A stretch of DNA of 40,426 nt, taken from a virus. A program made the translations under genes and the position numbers. The notes under the pieces were generated by a model. The model had not been told where the DNA came from. It worked only from the letters and a program-made list of their open reading frames with translations, and did not search any database. Shown piece after piece: positions 1 to 6,648 of this stretch. The stretch is from the IMG/VR virus record IMGVR_UViG_3300021079_000018, positions 1 through 40,426 of that record; one strand, given 5' to 3'. The stretch's first letter is position 1, and every line of letters begins with the position of its first letter.

Positions 1-22
1 GTATATACCTTTATAATACCAT

Positions 23-1393
23 TTATAAGAGCCCGTAACTATTATAGTTTCTAATCATTTCTATTTCAGGCAGTTTTTCTTCTTTAAATTGGTCTCCATA
101 TTTTAATTGTAGTATTAAATATCTCAAAGCATCAGGTCCATGGTCGTCTTCTTTTTGTGGAACTTCACTAGGGTTGCGGTCCTTTTTTTCTTCAGGGTAT
201 TTATAACTTTCCATTTCTTGAATAAAGTTTTTGCAAACAGAACTTATAAATAATGTAGGTTTTGGATCACCTATAAGCTGAATACGTGGTTTAAGTTTTT
301 CTCTAATTAGGTCAATACCATGTGCAATTGAACCTCCTGGTGCAGTTGAAGCTCCTATTTTAACTACAGGTATAATTGGAAACCCATCAACACTCATTGT
401 TTGAATAGCGTCTTTAGCCTGAGAGTCACCAACCATTAGAACAAGTCTTTCTTCTCCAAGTTTATCTTTAATTCTAGGTAAAATATCTCTTAAAATTTCT
501 TCCTTGCCATAGACTTCGTCAAATACCCACCAATTTCTATCCTTATCTATTTTTACAAAAATACATGCAGTTGTATGATACCCAAAGTCAATTCCAGAGT
601 AGAGCGTTCCTTCTTCGGGAATTTCTTTTGGTTTAACAATGTGGATTTTTCTATCAAACTGTGGAAAAACTGCACCCTGTACACTTCTAAATTCAAGTTC
701 GTACTCTTGAAGCCATGTAGATAACTTGCCCTTTTTATCAGCAGTCCTACGGGATTCTTTAATAAAGTCAGGCAGAGCGTAAGGAGAGTCTCTCCAAGTA
801 GCTTCTTGGTAGAACCATGTATCATCGTCTTGTGCGTACTGTATAAGGTCATAAAAGTGGTTGTAGCCTCTAGGTGTACCCATAAATATAGCCCAGCCAT
901 TAGTAGTGGTAAACATAGGTTCGTACACTGCGTCCCAGTTGTTAGGGTCTTGGTCAGCGTACTCGTCAAAAATCATTCCATCAGCCTTAAAACCACGGTG
1001 TGAATCAGACTGGTCAGAACCAAGTAATTGTATTGTACTTCTTGGCTTATTTTTGTCGTGATTAATCATCACTATTTCACCGCTTGGAAGTTTAATGTCG
1101 GTGTTTTCAATGTAGTTTAATTCAATAAGAAGATCTTGTTCGTTCTTCTTGTAGATAAGTTCTTTAGGAATTAAAGGAATATACTGTCTCCACACAACTT
1201 CGTGTGCCTGCTTATAAGTTTTGAATACTATAAAATACCGTCCTTGTTTTAAAACAGCACTTATCCAAGAATGCTGAGTAGCAAAGTAGGTCTTACCAGA
1301 TTGTCGGCCCATAAGTAGAACACCCCTCTTATAATTTTGTTGAAGGAATGCTTTATGAGCAAGAGCTTGCTTGCGGTGTGCCTGGTAAGCCAA
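23..1393 (-). CDS. terL: Terminase large subunit
   Basis: ATP-driven DNA packaging motor with a headful or cos nuclease, acting at the portal vertex. The 456-residue product has the expected order: Walker A GRQSGKT at residues 29-35, Walker B MIFDE with the acidic pair at 143-144, a coupling motif GTPRG at 172-176, then an RNase H-like nuclease domain with acidic residues in GIDFGY (D269), VGDSQ (D323) and DDHGPDAL (D416-D421). Length is normal for the family. The start is TTG, because an in-frame TAA lies immediately upstream and no ATG precedes Walker A; a weak AAGGAC ribosome site lies further up. It follows the unknown gene at 1400-2269 on the same strand and would read towards portal if the ends of the window are joined. 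Confidence 0.96.
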   Translation of the reverse strand: MAYQAHRKQALAHKAFLQQNYKRGVLLMGRQSGKTYFATQHSWISAVLKQGRYFIVFKTYKQAHEVVWRQYIPLIPKELIYKKNEQDLLIELNYIENTDIKLPSGEIVMINHDKNKPRSTIQLLGSDQSDSHRGFKADGMIFDEYADQDPNNWDAVYEPMFTTTNGWAIFMGTPRGYNHFYDLIQYAQDDDTWFYQEATWRDSPYALPDFIKESRRTADKKGKLSTWLQEYELEFRSVQGAVFPQFDRKIHIVKPKEIPEEGTLYSGIDFGYHTTACIFVKIDKDRNWWVFDEVYGKEEILRDILPRIKDKLGEERLVLMVGDSQAKDAIQTMSVDGFPIIPVVKIGASTAPGGSIAHGIDLIREKLKPRIQLIGDPKPTLFISSVCKNFIQEMESYKYPEEKKDRNPSEVPQKEDDHGPDALRYLILQLKYGDQFKEEKLPEIEMIRNYNSYGLL

Positions 1394-1399
1394 TTAAAT

Positions 1400-2269
1400 T
1401 TAAGTCCTTATTCGTGTTTCGATTTTGTCAAAATCTATAGAAGATGGGTCTACACTAGACTTAGTAAACATCTGTACTAGTTGACCGCCAATAACTACCT
1501 CAGATAATACTTTATTTGAATCGACTGGCTTTTCACCCCAGAATATTGAGAATAGCCAATCTTTAACTCTTAAGTAACGCATCTCATCTAGGAATTGCTT
1601 CTCGTTAGATTTATCTACTTCTATTTTATTTTCACGAGCTAATACTAGGGCAGTCTGTGGGTCTTCGTGGAATATAATACTGCGGGCTACGTATCTTTTA
1701 TCAGTCTGCTCACCTTGATCGTCTAATACTATTTTGTTCATAGTTATTTTAAAACGAGGTTCTTTGGTATTAATACCTGTTTTAGTTTCGTATGTAGTAA
1801 CAGAAACCTCATAGACTAGTTCATAGTTATAGTCAAAAGCCAGCGGTTGGAGCCTCGGCTCTTTTCTCAAGCGGGGGGTAGGGTCTGGATAATTGTCAGG
1901 GTCGATAAGGTATTTTTCTACTTCTCCAAGCAAACGTCCACCACCTGAGACGGTTATCCCTTGTCTTTGCTGATTAGTAGCGTCTTGGTTGTTCTGTGCT
2001 GCTTGATTCTGTTGACCAAAGAATGCAGCCTTTAAAAGGTCGTTACTTTCTTTCAGTTCTTTAAATTGTCTTAAAAGATCAGAGGTTGATTGTTCTTCTA
2101 ATATCTCTTGTTCACGAACTTGTACAATAGGTTCTTCTTCTTTAAGGTGTAACTTTTCTTCTTTAGTAATATTAACTTTCTTTCCCTGTTGCTGTCGCTC
2201 TCTAGCTGCTTTCATTTTATCTCCAAAAGCCTTTCGCTCTTCGTCAGTCCATACTTTTTTTGCCATCAT
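1400..2269 (-). CDS. Unknown protein between terS and terL
   Basis: A 289-residue protein I do not recognise. The N-terminal 35 residues are very basic (KMKAARERQQQGKK), followed by a glutamate-rich probable coiled coil to about residue 80, a glutamine/asparagine-rich linker to about 107, and a mixed alpha/beta C-terminal domain beginning near GGGRLLGEVEKYL. It starts at one of two adjacent ATG codons behind AAGAAAGG. Its place directly ahead of terL suggests a packaging or virion-assembly role, possibly a DNA-binding packaging accessory given the basic N terminus. That is inference; the better terS candidate is the gene at 2952-3410. Confidence 0.85.
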   Translation of the reverse strand: MMAKKVWTDEERKAFGDKMKAARERQQQGKKVNITKEEKLHLKEEEPIVQVREQEILEEQSTSDLLRQFKELKESNDLLKAAFFGQQNQAAQNNQDATNQQRQGITVSGGGRLLGEVEKYLIDPDNYPDPTPRLRKEPRLQPLAFDYNYELVYEVSVTTYETKTGINTKEPRFKITMNKIVLDDQGEQTDKRYVARSIIFHEDPQTALVLARENKIEVDKSNEKQFLDEMRYLRVKDWLFSIFWGEKPVDSNKVLSEVVIGGQLVQMFTKSSVDPSSIDFDKIETRIRT

Positions 2270-2362
2270 AGCCTTTCTTATTAACTTGTTAATTTTATAT
2301 TCGAGAGTTTTTGTATTTAATTTATTGTAGCATAGTTATGCTAACTTACTAGGCAAGCTTAT

Positions 2363-2443
2363 TTAGCTACTAGGGCATCTAGACTTAGTATGGTCACCGT
2401 GACAAATAGGACAAGTTTTACTTGAGGAACAAGATTTGGTCAC
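2363..2443 (-). CDS. Mini-protein with zinc-knuckle spacing
   Basis: A 26-residue reading frame with a GTG start that overlaps the TAG stop of the upstream gene (TAGTG), so it would be translated by coupling. The product contains CPICHGDHTKSRC, a CX2CX3HX4C pattern one residue shorter than the classic retroviral-type zinc knuckle. The upstream protein itself ends in a cysteine-bearing tail (CLQKEC). It could be an independent peptide or a frameshifted extension of that protein. It is very short, so chance is not excluded. Confidence 0.4.
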   Translation of the reverse strand: MTKSCSSSKTCPICHGDHTKSRCPSS

Positions 2444-2706
2444 TAGTTGTACCTACACTCTTTCTGTAGACACCGTCCCCTATTGTCTAAAGGAATAAAG
2501 TGCAATTTACATTGTTTCAATTTATCTCTGGACATCGTACCTGTAAAGCCAGCGTTATTCAATACTTCCATAGCGTCTGTTATTGGCGATAGGGTCTTGG
2601 CAGTTAATGAATAAGAAACTCCGCCACGTTCTATCTCAACTATATCGCCGTGCAAAGCAGCATCAAAGCAGTTCTTTAATTCTTTTCTAAACTCGTATAC
2701 TTTCAT
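2443..2706 (-). CDS. Small Phd/YefM-like regulator, putative
   Basis: An 87-residue protein. Residues 1-35 (KVYEFRKELKNCFD, then DIVEIERGGVSYSLTAK) resemble the N-terminal DNA-binding fold of Phd/YefM antitoxins, in which a short helix is followed by a strand reading V-x-I-x-R-x-G. The C-terminal half has cysteines and a histidine (C at KQCKLHF, then RGRCLQKEC) that might bind zinc. No toxin-like partner is adjacent, so I read it as a stand-alone regulator. The start is an ATG behind two tandem AAGGAAGTTA copies. A good minus-strand promoter overlapped by ATGTACAT palindromes lies upstream, which fits autoregulation. Family assignment is by pattern only. Confidence 0.6.
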   Translation of the reverse strand: MKVYEFRKELKNCFDAALHGDIVEIERGGVSYSLTAKTLSPITDAMEVLNNAGFTGTMSRDKLKQCKLHFIPLDNRGRCLQKECRYN

Positions 2707-2737
2707 TTAACTTCCTTGTAACTTCCTTAACTATGTT

Positions 2738-2765
2738 ATGTACATCATTGTACACGTATGTACAT
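2738..2765. promoter_or_regulatory. Paired ATGTACAT operator candidate
   Basis: Two identical 8-base palindromes ATGTACAT lie at 2738-2745 and 2758-2765, 20 bases centre to centre (two helical turns), with a related TTGTACAC between them. They overlap the -10 box and spacer of the minus-strand promoter for the Phd-like gene. This is the expected layout of a dimeric repressor site, probably for that gene's own product. Confidence 0.5.
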
Positions 2766-2775
2766 AAATAATCAA
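2747..2775 (-). promoter_or_regulatory. Minus-strand promoter for the Phd-like gene
   Basis: On the minus strand TTGATT (2775-2770) and TACAAT (2752-2747) are separated by 17 bases, a good sigma70-type match. It points to the gene starting at 2706 and is embedded in the ATGTACAT palindromes. Confidence 0.6.
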
Positions 2776-2795
2776 GTGCTGTAGTTTATAAATCA

Positions 2796-2840
2796 CAGAC
2801 ACATAGTGCTATTTAACCTTGTTAAATTGCAGACACATAG
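2796..2840. repeat. Direct repeats flanking a palindrome
   Basis: CAGACACATAG occurs at 2796-2806 and again at 2830-2840, 34 bases apart. Between them lies a palindrome with arms ATTTAAC and GTTAAAT around CTT (2811-2827). The element sits between terS and the Phd-like gene. It could be an operator, or a terminase recognition (pac/cos) site, since such sites are often beside terS. Confidence 0.55.
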
Positions 2841-2843
2841 ACT

Positions 2844-2890
2844 TAAAAAGATACTTTCGTATATATATATTAACCCCTACATAGTATCTT
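2844..2890 (-). terminator. Terminator-like hairpin downstream of terS
   Basis: On the minus strand AAGATACT (2890-2883) pairs with AGTATCTT (2855-2848) and is followed by TTTTT. The loop is long (27 bases) and AT-rich, so the hairpin is weaker than a classic intrinsic terminator. It lies about 60 bases past the terS stop. Confidence 0.4.
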
Positions 2891-2896
2891 GAAACA

Positions 2897-2955
2897 CCAG
2901 AAGTAACGGGGGAAGGGTAGTTGTTTATGCGTTACTCTGGGCGTTTATTTTTTAT
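2897..2955 (+). terminator. Long hairpin with plus-strand T tract
   Basis: CCAGAAGTAACG (2897-2908) pairs with CGTTACTCTGG (2930-2940), 11 pairs with a one-base bulge and a 21-base loop. On the plus strand it is followed by GCG and a T-rich run (about 2944-2955), the layout of an intrinsic terminator. No plus-strand gene precedes it, so it may block antisense transcription or serve as a minus-strand structure just past terS. Confidence 0.4.
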
Positions 2956-3410
2956 ACCTGCGTTGCTTCCGTTGCCTGTTCTGTATCTGTTAGACTGCTT
3001 GTAAGGTCGATGTTTAGGCTGATGCTGTTAGTGGTGCTTTGTATCTGCTGTATTGCCCTGCCGTGTATTTTATCGTGAATATATTTTGCCGTGTCTACTG
3101 CTATTTCACGTTTGCGAGTATTGTTCTCTGAACCCCAATCGTTGATAGTATTTATAAGAACGTTTTCTACCATATTGTTATACTTTGATAACTCTGTGAT
3201 TATGATAGGTTTTGCGAGGTTTTCCGTTGCTATATTGCGAGCAGATGCGTAAGTCGGAGGCTTACCGTCTTTACCATAGGTTTTTAATACTGCTTGCGTG
3301 GCTGATTGCTTTGGATTGTTTACTATTTGATCCACGAAAGCCCTTTGTTTACTAGTAAGAGTTTTCGGTTTAATAGGAGTGAGAGGCTTGATCATAAATA
3401 CATTATACAT
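2952..3410 (-). CDS. terS: Terminase small subunit
   Basis: Recognises packaging-site DNA and loads the large subunit. The 152-residue product has the typical N-terminal signature of the XtmA/Terminase_2 type: LTSKQRAFVDQIV, then SATQAVLKTYG, then YASARNIATENLAKP, corresponding to the helix-turn-helix and the conserved tail that follows. The C terminus is serine/threonine-rich and disordered-looking, as expected for the terL-interacting segment. The first ATG is at 3410; a second in-frame ATG at 3395 gives MIKPLTP. Neither has a Shine-Dalgarno sequence, and TATAAT boxes sit just upstream, so a leaderless or near-leaderless message is possible. It is divergent from the early plus-strand operon. 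Confidence 0.85.
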   Translation of the reverse strand: MYNVFMIKPLTPIKPKTLTSKQRAFVDQIVNNPKQSATQAVLKTYGKDGKPPTYASARNIATENLAKPIIITELSKYNNMVENVLINTINDWGSENNTRKREIAVDTAKYIHDKIHGRAIQQIQSTTNSISLNIDLTSSLTDTEQATEATQV

Positions 3411-3440
3411 TATATAGTAATTTTCCTGTGTATAAGTCTA

Positions 3441-3469
3441 TTGACGATATCAGTATTTCGTGCTAGAAT
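3441..3469 (+). promoter_or_regulatory. Early promoter 1
   Basis: TTGACG (3441-3446), a 17-base spacer ending in TGC (extended -10), then TAGAAT (3464-3469). It drives the small-gene operon beginning at 3515, whose leader carries AACTAACAGAAAGGG. Confidence 0.75.
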
Positions 3470-3514
3470 TATAGCAGGTAATCATAAGGTTACCAACTAA
3501 CAGAAAGGGATCTT

Positions 3515-3607
3515 ATGACTAAAATAAATGTAACATATGAACCAACAGTATCAGCGTTGGTATTTTATAACTACGGCGAGGGCTTTATTTTTGGGAGTGT
3601 AGCGTAA
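3515..3607 (+). CDS. Unknown 30-residue protein, first early gene
   Basis: A 30-residue frame (MTKINVTYEP...) with ATG five bases after a good AGAAAGGGA ribosome site, directly downstream of early promoter 1. Its TAA overlaps the ATG of the next gene (TAATG). No recognisable motif; the sequence alternates hydrophobic and aromatic residues (ALVFYNYGEGFIFG), suggesting a small beta structure. Support comes from the promoter, ribosome site and coupling. Confidence 0.6.
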   Translation: MTKINVTYEPTVSALVFYNYGEGFIFGSVA

Positions 3608-3852
3608 TGTATAAGGCAAAATATAGCGACATTAAATTAATAATAGAACACACGAATTGGAACTATAAAGCATTTGCTAAAGGTGAACATCCATACACTA
3701 GGGATTTGGCATCCTATGCGCCTAGCAATGCGAATTGGTCCTACAGGTTAGGCATAGCATTGGGCGCTGACGGTAATGTATATGAGGTTGTTACGGCATT
3801 TGGTGGCGTAGAGGGTTACAGATATTTGTTAGACACAAAGGCGGTAGTATAA
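3607..3852 (+). CDS. Unknown small early protein
   Basis: An 81-residue protein with no family I recognise. It is rich in aromatic residues (nine tyrosines, three tryptophans) and glycine, with repeated aromatic-Asn patterns (TNWNYK, NANWSYR). It starts at an ATG coupled to the previous stop and ends on a TAATG shared with the next small frame. It is probably cytosolic, with no membrane segment or signal peptide. Confidence 0.75.
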   Translation: MYKAKYSDIKLIIEHTNWNYKAFAKGEHPYTRDLASYAPSNANWSYRLGIALGADGNVYEVVTAFGGVEGYRYLLDTKAVV

Positions 3853-3929
3853 TGTCTAAACTTTTCACAATATGGATCTACACGAAACCGAACTATTATA
3901 AATTCATAACATTAAGAGGCAAAAAATAA
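3852..3929 (+). CDS. Unknown 25-residue basic peptide
   Basis: A 25-residue frame whose ATG overlaps the preceding TAA (TAATG). The product is basic and aromatic (TIWIYTKPNYYKFITLRGKK) with no recognisable domain. It is supported by coupling and by the unbroken chain of small genes on both sides; coding is not proven. Confidence 0.45.
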   Translation: MSKLFTIWIYTKPNYYKFITLRGKK

Positions 3930-3931
3930 CT

Positions 3932-4045
3932 ATGAGTGATTGTATTCTATGCGGTACAGAGATCGAGGACGATTTTTGTTATGAGTGCGATTATACAGCA
4001 CGAGAGTTGGGTTTTGATTATATCAGTCTAACGGAAGCGCTATGA
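3932..4045 (+). CDS. Small zinc-ribbon-like protein
   Basis: A 37-residue frame starting two bases after the previous stop. It has two CX2C pairs, CILC at residues 4-7 and CYEC at 16-19, in an otherwise acidic protein: the pattern of a minimal zinc ribbon. Such peptides in phage early regions may bind host transcription or other proteins, which is inference. The stop TGA overlaps the next ATG (ATGA). Confidence 0.6.
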   Translation: MSDCILCGTEIEDDFCYECDYTARELGFDYISLTEAL

Positions 4046-4119
4046 TGTTAGAAAGAATACTATACATTTACATTGGGTTCGCAATAATAGTTTTAATAGG
4101 ATTGGAGTTTATAAGATGA
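4042..4119 (+). CDS. Small membrane peptide
   Basis: A 25-residue frame that is almost entirely one transmembrane helix (ILYIYIGFAIIVLIGLEF) with a short charged N terminus and a terminal Arg. It is joined to both neighbours by ATGA overlaps, which favours real translation. Function unknown; a single-span peptide could modify an envelope protein. Confidence 0.5.
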   Translation: MMLERILYIYIGFAIIVLIGLEFIR

Positions 4120-4622
4120 GAATACAAACAGATTCATACAAAGTCTATAATTTTGATGAACTAGAAAGAGATATACAGGAAAAAGTTTTAAATAAATTTA
4201 GAGAAAATGAGGACTTTCCGTGTATGAGCGAGGATCTTTCTTATGAGTTAGAAACTTTGTTAAAAATATACAAAATAAAATATAATGATACGCCAAAATT
4301 ATACTATAGTTTGTCTTATTCGCAGGGCGATGGAGTGATGTTCGAGGGTACTGTATATTGGAAAAGTTATGTGGCAATAATAAAGCAAAGTGGACACTAC
4401 TACCACTACAACAGCAAAGAAATAGAACTATTTAGCATAAAAACAGACAAAGACGCAAGCGAAAAAGTCTACAAAGAATTTAATGGCATATATGTTGATA
4501 TTTGCCAAAAGTTAGAAAAAATTGGTTATGATAATATAGATTATATTTTAGACGAGAAAAATATAACAGAGAACATAGAAGCCAATGAATACGAATTTAA
4601 AGAAAATGGAGTTTTAATATGA
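4116..4622 (+). CDS. Unknown 168-residue early protein
   Basis: An acidic cytosolic protein. The N-terminal third is helical (FDELERDIQEKVLNKFRE); the middle carries SLSYSQGDGVMFEGTVYW followed by a histidine/tyrosine cluster GHYYHYNSKEIEL. I have an impression that SYSQGDG-type segments recur in phage early proteins, but I cannot assign a function. The start is an ATG within an ATGA overlap; the stop also overlaps the next ATG. Confidence 0.8.
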   Translation: MRIQTDSYKVYNFDELERDIQEKVLNKFRENEDFPCMSEDLSYELETLLKIYKIKYNDTPKLYYSLSYSQGDGVMFEGTVYWKSYVAIIKQSGHYYHYNSKEIELFSIKTDKDASEKVYKEFNGIYVDICQKLEKIGYDNIDYILDEKNITENIEANEYEFKENGVLI

Positions 4623-4801
4623 ACGATATAGATACTATAGTAATGAAATATAGCGATAAAATGTTGGACATAAACAACGCTGACGATATGGACTATGGTG
4701 ACAAAACAGGTGCTTATATGGCACTGTCTAGGCAGATTATAAGCGATATGGCACATATAATCGCAAGAGATGATTTAGATTTAGAGGACTTGATGCTATG
4801 A
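4619..4801 (+). CDS. Unknown small acidic protein
   Basis: A 60-residue, strongly acidic protein (about 14 Asp/Glu), probably two helices (IDTIVMKYSDKML and ALSRQIISDMAHII) with an acidic C terminus. It overlaps both neighbours by four bases (ATGA). Small acidic early proteins are sometimes DNA mimics or inhibitors, but nothing here specifies a target. Confidence 0.65.
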   Translation: MNDIDTIVMKYSDKMLDINNADDMDYGDKTGAYMALSRQIISDMAHIIARDDLDLEDLML

Positions 4802-5013
4802 ATAAGAAACTAGGAGAAATAGCAATGGATCTGATAGGCGATCACCCACTATACGCTAGCACTTGTGGCATAACCTACCCAGAGGCAATTGCGATAGCAA
4901 AGGTTGTTTTTGGCAATGACTTGATAGCCGTTAAGCGTGAAAACGATAGAATAGGAAATCTTACAACAGAGGAGTTGGGTAAAGAATTAAAAGCAGAGGG
5001 AGTAATACAATGA
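4798..5013 (+). CDS. Unknown small early protein
   Basis: A 71-residue, mostly helical protein with a central YPEAIAIAKVVFGND segment and a charged C-terminal helix (TTEELGKELKAEG). No known motif. It overlaps both neighbours by ATGA, keeping the operon translationally coupled. Confidence 0.65.
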   Translation: MNKKLGEIAMDLIGDHPLYASTCGITYPEAIAIAKVVFGNDLIAVKRENDRIGNLTTEELGKELKAEGVIQ

Positions 5014-5237
5014 TATACAAAGGGTATGAAATAGTAGCAGAGGCAATAACAGAACGAGCAGAATATAGTTTAGATGATGACGGAGAACTACTCGAATATT
5101 TACAAAATATAGACTGCGAGCCAGAACCTACCTGCTACGGTATATGCGATAATGGTGAACTAATAGATTGGGCTGATACCATAGACGAAGTAAAGCAATG
5201 TATAGATAAACTAATAAAGGAGCAGGAAAATGTATAA
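5010..5237 (+). CDS. Unknown small acidic early protein
   Basis: A 75-residue acidic protein with three cysteines clustered in the middle (DCEPEPTCYGIC) and a C-terminal helix (TIDEVKQCIDKLIKEQEN). The start YKGYEIVAEA and the end DEVKQCIDKLI resemble many short phage and plasmid proteins with a DUF-type beta-beta-helix plan, but I cannot name the family. It starts in an ATGA overlap and ends overlapping the next small frame. Confidence 0.7.
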   Translation: MIYKGYEIVAEAITERAEYSLDDDGELLEYLQNIDCEPEPTCYGICDNGELIDWADTIDEVKQCIDKLIKEQENV

Positions 5238-5388
5238 AATAAATATAACTAACGAAAAACAAAAAGATATTTTAATAGAGGCAATTATAAATTACGAAAA
5301 TGAAAATTGGGCAAGCAACAATAATGAGTGGCAAGAAAATGTATATTCCCTATTAAAGCAAGTAGAAACATTAAAGGATCAACAATAA
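5230..5388 (+). CDS. Unknown 52-residue helical protein
   Basis: A frame starting at an ATG behind AGGAGCAGGAAA and overlapping the previous gene by eight bases. The product is helical and polar (NEKQKDILIEAIINYENENW, then WQENVYSLLKQVETL), with the character of a small coiled coil. Its TAA is fused to the ATG of the next gene (TAATG), which also fixes that gene's start. Confidence 0.6.
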   Translation: MYKINITNEKQKDILIEAIINYENENWASNNNEWQENVYSLLKQVETLKDQQ

Positions 5389-5729
5389 TGACTATAATAC
5401 AGCAAAAGATAAGTAGAAAACATAACGATAGTATCTGGTATGACGGACTAATAGCATACAATGGCAGATATAGTTTATACGCACAAGGCGAAATCTGTAT
5501 TATGAAATATAATAAAAACGGAATCTATCAAGGTATGTATGACGGCAAAGCCAGAGACGATTTTCCGAAGATTATAAACGACAAAGACTTGAAAGATATA
5601 TTTGCTGAAAATAATGGTTTTAGAATAAGTATGAATAATTGGTTTGAGATAGTATCTGATGATGATGAGTATTATCTTGATGCTAATAGTTATGATGACG
5701 CAATTAAACAATTAAAGGAGCAAAAATAA
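5388..5729 (+). CDS. Unknown 113-residue early protein
   Basis: The frame is open from 5328, but the ATG at 5388 overlaps the stop of the preceding gene (TAATG) and is chosen as the start; this also removes a 20-residue extension unlike the rest. The N-terminal half looks like beta strands with regular hydrophobic alternation (YDGLIAYNGRYSLYAQGEICIMKY) and the C-terminal half is acidic (VSDDDEYYLD). No motif recognised. The stop is again TAATG with the next gene. Confidence 0.7.
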   Translation: MTIIQQKISRKHNDSIWYDGLIAYNGRYSLYAQGEICIMKYNKNGIYQGMYDGKARDDFPKIINDKDLKDIFAENNGFRISMNNWFEIVSDDDEYYLDANSYDDAIKQLKEQK

Positions 5730-5908
5730 TGAACTATAAAGAAATGAGCAACGACAAGTTAGAAGAATTGAGCCAATCAGTATTTGATGTTTTGACTAGC
5801 GAACTTGGTGGTTCTGAAAAAGATTTATTGGACGAATTGCTGGGGATTGAGCGTGAATTAACTATAAGAGAGAACGCAGAGTTTATCATAGAAAAGGAGG
5901 AAGAATAA
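5729..5908 (+). CDS. Unknown 59-residue acidic helical protein
   Basis: A highly acidic, all-helical frame (EELSQSVFDVLTSELG, then KDLLDELLGIERELTIRE). It starts on a TAATG overlap behind AAAGGAG and ends on another TAATG overlap, with GAAAAGGAGGAAG near its end serving as ribosome site for the next gene. No function assigned. Confidence 0.65.
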   Translation: MNYKEMSNDKLEELSQSVFDVLTSELGGSEKDLLDELLGIERELTIRENAEFIIEKEEE

Positions 5909-6279
5909 TGGGTAGATACTACAACGGAGATATAGAGGGCAAGTTTTGGTTTGGGGTACAGTCAAGCAATGACGCAGACTTTTTTGGAGTAGATGGTTAT
6001 CAGCCAGAACGGTTAGAGTATGAATTTCAGACAGAAAACCTGCCAGAAGTAGAAAAAGGCATAGCAAAATGTAAAAAAGAACTTGGCGAGTACAAAAAAA
6101 AGATGGACGATTTCTTCAAAGAAGTCAATGGCTATAATGATGATATTGTAAAAGAACACGGCTTCAATGTATATGAGTTTAACGATAAATTAGAGTGGTA
6201 CGCTAGGTTAAAGTTAGGCGAAAACATATATAAATACTTGAAAAAGAACGGCAGTTGTTACTTTGAGGCAGAGTGTTAA
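5908..6279 (+). CDS. Unknown conserved-looking early protein
   Basis: A 123-residue protein behind a strong GGAGG site. The N terminus GRYYNGDIEGKFWFGVQSS is distinctive and I believe similar starts occur in other phage early proteins, but I cannot attach a function. The middle (LPEVEKGIAKCKKELGEYKKKMDDFF) is a coiled coil and the end YLKKNGSCYFEAEC has two cysteines. Probably cytosolic. Confidence 0.8.
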   Translation: MGRYYNGDIEGKFWFGVQSSNDADFFGVDGYQPERLEYEFQTENLPEVEKGIAKCKKELGEYKKKMDDFFKEVNGYNDDIVKEHGFNVYEFNDKLEWYARLKLGENIYKYLKKNGSCYFEAEC

Positions 6280-6359
6280 AGCATCTGGTAGGGTATATTG
6301 GAGTGATGATCATAGCAATAATTTTGAACATAGCATACGATAAATTATTGACCTATTGA
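6273..6359 (+). CDS. Possible small membrane peptide
   Basis: A 28-residue GTG-start frame overlapping the end of the previous gene, with GAGG four bases upstream. The product has a single hydrophobic span (LVGYIGVMIIAIILNIAY). Its last codons run into the -35 box of early promoter 2. Short and unconfirmed. Confidence 0.4.
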   Translation: MLKHLVGYIGVMIIAIILNIAYDKLLTY

Positions 6360-6385
6360 CAACAGAGATGCGAGTATGCTATCAT
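6356..6385 (+). promoter_or_regulatory. Early promoter 2
   Basis: TTGACA (6356-6361), 18-base spacer ending in TGC, TATCAT (6380-6385). It drives 6445-7317. The stretch TATGCTATCA is shared with early promoter 3. The leader ends in AACTAATTGGAGGA before the ATG at 6445. Confidence 0.65.
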
Positions 6386-6444
6386 AATAGTGAGATTGAG
6401 TTTACGGAAGTGTAAGCAGTAACATAAACTAATTGGAGGAATAA

Positions 6445-6648
6445 ATGGACTACAAAACATTTGGCGAACAAGCCGAGATAGAATATATCACGCAAGTAAT
6501 AGTCAATGGCGAGCACGCAGGCGAAGTGTTTAGTTATAGCGAAGAGGGTTTGATAGAACAGTATCGCAAGTTAGACAGTGCTATCGCAGGTGAGTTACGA
6601 AGACAGTTTGAAGAACAAGATGAAAGTGAGATCAACAATGAAGATTGA
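6445..6648 (+). CDS. Unknown small acidic protein
   Basis: A 67-residue acidic protein, first gene after early promoter 2, with a strong TTGGAGGAATAA ribosome site. It appears to have a beta segment (IEYITQVIVNGEHAGEVFSY) followed by a helix (LIEQYRKLDSAIAGELRRQFEEQ). No family recognised. It overlaps the next gene by 11 bases. Confidence 0.75.
   Translation: MDYKTFGEQAEIEYITQVIVNGEHAGEVFSYSEEGLIEQYRKLDSAIAGELRRQFEEQDESEINNED

Noticed and set aside
2796-2840. Attachment site for integration
   Set aside because: No integrase or excisionase is visible in the window, so a control or packaging site is more likely.
2952-3410. The gene at 1400-2269 as the small terminase instead
   Set aside because: The 2952-3410 product carries the clear XtmA-type N-terminal pattern; 1400-2269 only shares position.
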